NCBI GenBank assembly: GCA_002389045.1
Contig: DGNS01000009.1
Coordinates: 416,460 to 480,459 of the forward strand
DNA: 64,000 nt
Reading direction: 5' to 3'
From: Thiotrichaceae bacterium UBA4486
GTDB lineage: Bacteria; Pseudomonadota; Gammaproteobacteria; Eutrophobiales; Eutrophobiaceae
Part shown: positions 62,856 through 64,000 of the stretch, piece by piece
Position numbering within the stretch: the first letter of the stretch is position 1
Layout: every line of letters starts with the position of its first letter
Program-made: the position numbers and the translations under genes
Notes under the pieces: generated by a model
Databases searched by the model: none
What the model saw: the letters and a program-made list of their open reading frames with translations, nothing else
Told to the model about the DNA's origin: nothing

Positions 62856-63078
62856 TATTCCGCGGGCTCAGGCCGGCAGACATACGCATCGACCGCGGCG
62901 AAAATAAAGGAGGGTTTCCTGATGTACAAACAACTTGTCACTGTTCTGGTTGCGGCAGGAACCATCGCTTTGGCGATCGCTCCGGGCCATTCCTTCGCCG
63001 CTCCGCACGTAATCGGTGAACCCAAGATCAGGAAACACATGGAGTTTCGTGCATTGTATATGCAGTCCGGGGTGTGGG
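62830..63078 (+). repeat. Duplicated segment, copy A
   Basis: This stretch (end of the polyferredoxin gene, intergenic leader, start of the P19-like gene) recurs at 63748-64000. 62939-63078 and 63861-64000 appear identical base for base (140 bases), while the leader part differs by several substitutions and small indels. Confidence 0.9.
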
Positions 63079-63512
63079 CGCCGACCGTTCCCCGCGGCGC
63101 GGATATTTCCGATACCTGGTTATGGTGGGCTCCCCATGACCCGTACACCAAGCCCGATATTCACCTCGAACTCCTTGTCACTGGCGTCGACGGCAATCCC
63201 TGGGGATTCTCGAAAGGCGATTTCATTCCCTATCTGAAAATCGAGTACATCATCGCCAAAGAAGATAATGAATGGTATAGAAAGGGCTGGCTGATGGCGA
63301 TGGCGACTAATAACGGTCCTCACTACGGTGACGACTTACCTATGGATGGACCAGGAAAGTACTACGTGCTGTATCGGATTTACTCGCCACTGTCTAATGG
63401 TCTCGTCCGCCATACGGACCGGGAAATGGAAGTACCGGAATTTTGGACGGAGCCGATCGAGGTATATTGGAAATTCACGTATATCGGCGTCGGCAAAAAG
63501 GGAGGTTACTAG
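62922..63512 (+). CDS. P19/Tp34-family periplasmic metal-uptake protein
   Basis: 196 residues with a signal peptide (VLVAAGTIALAIAPGHSFA, cleaved about 25) and the P19/Tp34 domain: the metal-binding pattern around PDIHLELLV, NGPHYG and a C-terminal beta-sandwich strand EVYWKFTYIGVG. P19 of Campylobacter binds copper and iron and is needed for iron uptake at low iron. GGAGG lies 8 bases before the ATG. It follows the polyferredoxin by 66 bases, probably in one operon that could supply the iron used by the many haem and Fe-S proteins here. Confidence 0.85.
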   Translation: MYKQLVTVLVAAGTIALAIAPGHSFAAPHVIGEPKIRKHMEFRALYMQSGVWAPTVPRGADISDTWLWWAPHDPYTKPDIHLELLVTGVDGNPWGFSKGDFIPYLKIEYIIAKEDNEWYRKGWLMAMATNNGPHYGDDLPMDGPGKYYVLYRIYSPLSNGLVRHTDREMEVPEFWTEPIEVYWKFTYIGVGKKGGY

Positions 63513-63589
63513 CATGAGTTTATTACGACTTTGGGTAAAAAAAACAGAGTAAACCATATAAATCTAGTGAGTTATACGGTGCTTAAATG

Positions 63590-63747
63590 TATACACCAAC
63601 ACTCTGAAGTTGGGGGGTCGCTGGTGATGCATGTCCTCAATGGCCAATGATTGTAGAATTTGCCGCTCTTGCTCCGTCATTTCTTCGAGTTTATAAACAC
63701 AGCTTTCGTTTTGCCCGGTGTGCTTGAGGCTTCAAGCAGGGTATCCA
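63590..63747 (-). other. Insert between the duplicated copies
   Basis: The DNA between the two P19-like genes (63513-63843) carries a minus-strand open stretch without a start in view (CVYKLEEMTEQERQILQSLA and on to HHQRPPNFRVLVY). It does not match the parent copy and may be foreign DNA trapped in the duplication. No family recognised. Confidence 0.3.
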
Positions 63748-64000
63748 GGTGGTTCGCTATTTTCGGCACCTGATATTCCGCGGGTTCAGGCTGGCGGACA
63801 GACATACACATCGAACGCGGCGAAAACAAAATAGGAGTTCCTAATGTACAAACGCATTGCCACTGTTCTGGTTGCGGCAGGAACCATCGCTTTGGCGATC
63901 GCTCCGGGCCATTCCTTCGCCGCTCCGCACGTAATCGGTGAACCCAAGATCAGGAAACACATGGAGTTTCGTGCATTGTATATGCAGTCCGGGGTGTGGG
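63748..64000 (+). repeat. Duplicated segment, copy B (runs off the window)
   Basis: Second copy of 62830-63078. It starts with the final codons of the polyferredoxin gene, now without the gene in front, followed by a modified leader and the beginning of a second P19-like gene. Confidence 0.9.
63844..64000 (+). CDS. Second P19/Tp34-family gene (5' part)
   Basis: 52 codons to the window edge, starting MYKRIATVLVAAGTIALAI. From codon 7 on, the visible protein equals the first copy; only codons 4-6 differ. The ATG has a GGAG 6-7 bases upstream. Whether it is complete cannot be judged. Confidence 0.85.
   Translation, partial: MYKRIATVLVAAGTIALAIAPGHSFAAPHVIGEPKIRKHMEFRALYMQSGVW

Overview
The window reads as a chromosomal segment of a gammaproteobacterial methylotroph, or a C1-oxidising heterotroph, specialised in methylated amines. 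The gammaproteobacterial placement is inference from protein style (a RibB with a degenerate RibA-like tail, NarX/NarL-type and FixL/FixJ-type regulators, a YigB-like phosphatase). There is no rRNA or tRNA marker. Almost all genes lie on the minus strand in a few long operons.

Layout. 1-2.1 kb: the end of a DUF938 methyltransferase, a Rap1a/Tai-like secreted protein, a repeat scar and a CbiM-like permease. 2.1-9.2 kb: an ABC operon of the branched-chain amino acid/amide type (Tat-exported binding protein, livH, livM, livG, livF) continuing into a GcvT-family folate protein and ribB. 9.6-19.1 kb: trimethylamine oxidation, with trimethylamine dehydrogenase (tmd), a membrane Fe-S oxidoreductase, an LRV-repeat protein, electron transfer flavoprotein etfBA, folE2 and a HAD phosphatase. 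19.4-28.1 kb: regulation, with a FixL/FixJ-like pair upstream of tmd, a porin, and a NarX/NarL-like pair in an operon with a degenerate PAS-GGDEF-EAL protein. 28.2-40.1 kb: a complete N-methylglutamate pathway for monomethylamine (gmaS, mgsABC, mgdABCD) headed by an extra FAD amine oxidoreductase. 40.6-48.2 kb: a second liv-type ABC operon, a DAO-family oxidase and a CBS protein. 48.6-52.2 kb: insertion-sequence scars, a frameshifted EamA transporter and a MauG/CCP-like dihaem protein. 52.3-60.5 kb: a methylamine dehydrogenase (mau) cluster, mauFBEDA, then a TIM-barrel-like protein of unknown function, a MauJ-like protein, a monohaem and a seven-haem cytochrome c. 60.8-64 kb: an IS110 scar, then a plus-strand polyferredoxin and a duplicated P19/Tp34-type metal-uptake gene.

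How it fits together. Trimethylamine dehydrogenase would release dimethylamine and formaldehyde and pass electrons through ETF and the Fe-S membrane protein to quinone. Monomethylamine could then be oxidised in two independent ways: cytoplasmically through gamma-glutamylmethylamide and N-methylglutamate, or periplasmically by the tryptophan tryptophylquinone (TTQ) enzyme methylamine dehydrogenase. FolE2, the GcvT-like protein, RibB and the YigB-like phosphatase could supply pterin, folate and flavin functions. No dedicated dimethylamine dehydrogenase is recognised; two unassigned FAD oxidoreductases are candidates.

Most unusual is the mau cluster. It has no amicyanin gene, has a seven-haem cytochrome instead, has a Met where MauG is known for Tyr ligation, and carries an uncharacterised cysteine-rich TIM-barrel-like protein directly after mauA. 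It is flanked and interrupted by decayed insertion sequences, which suggests acquisition by transfer.
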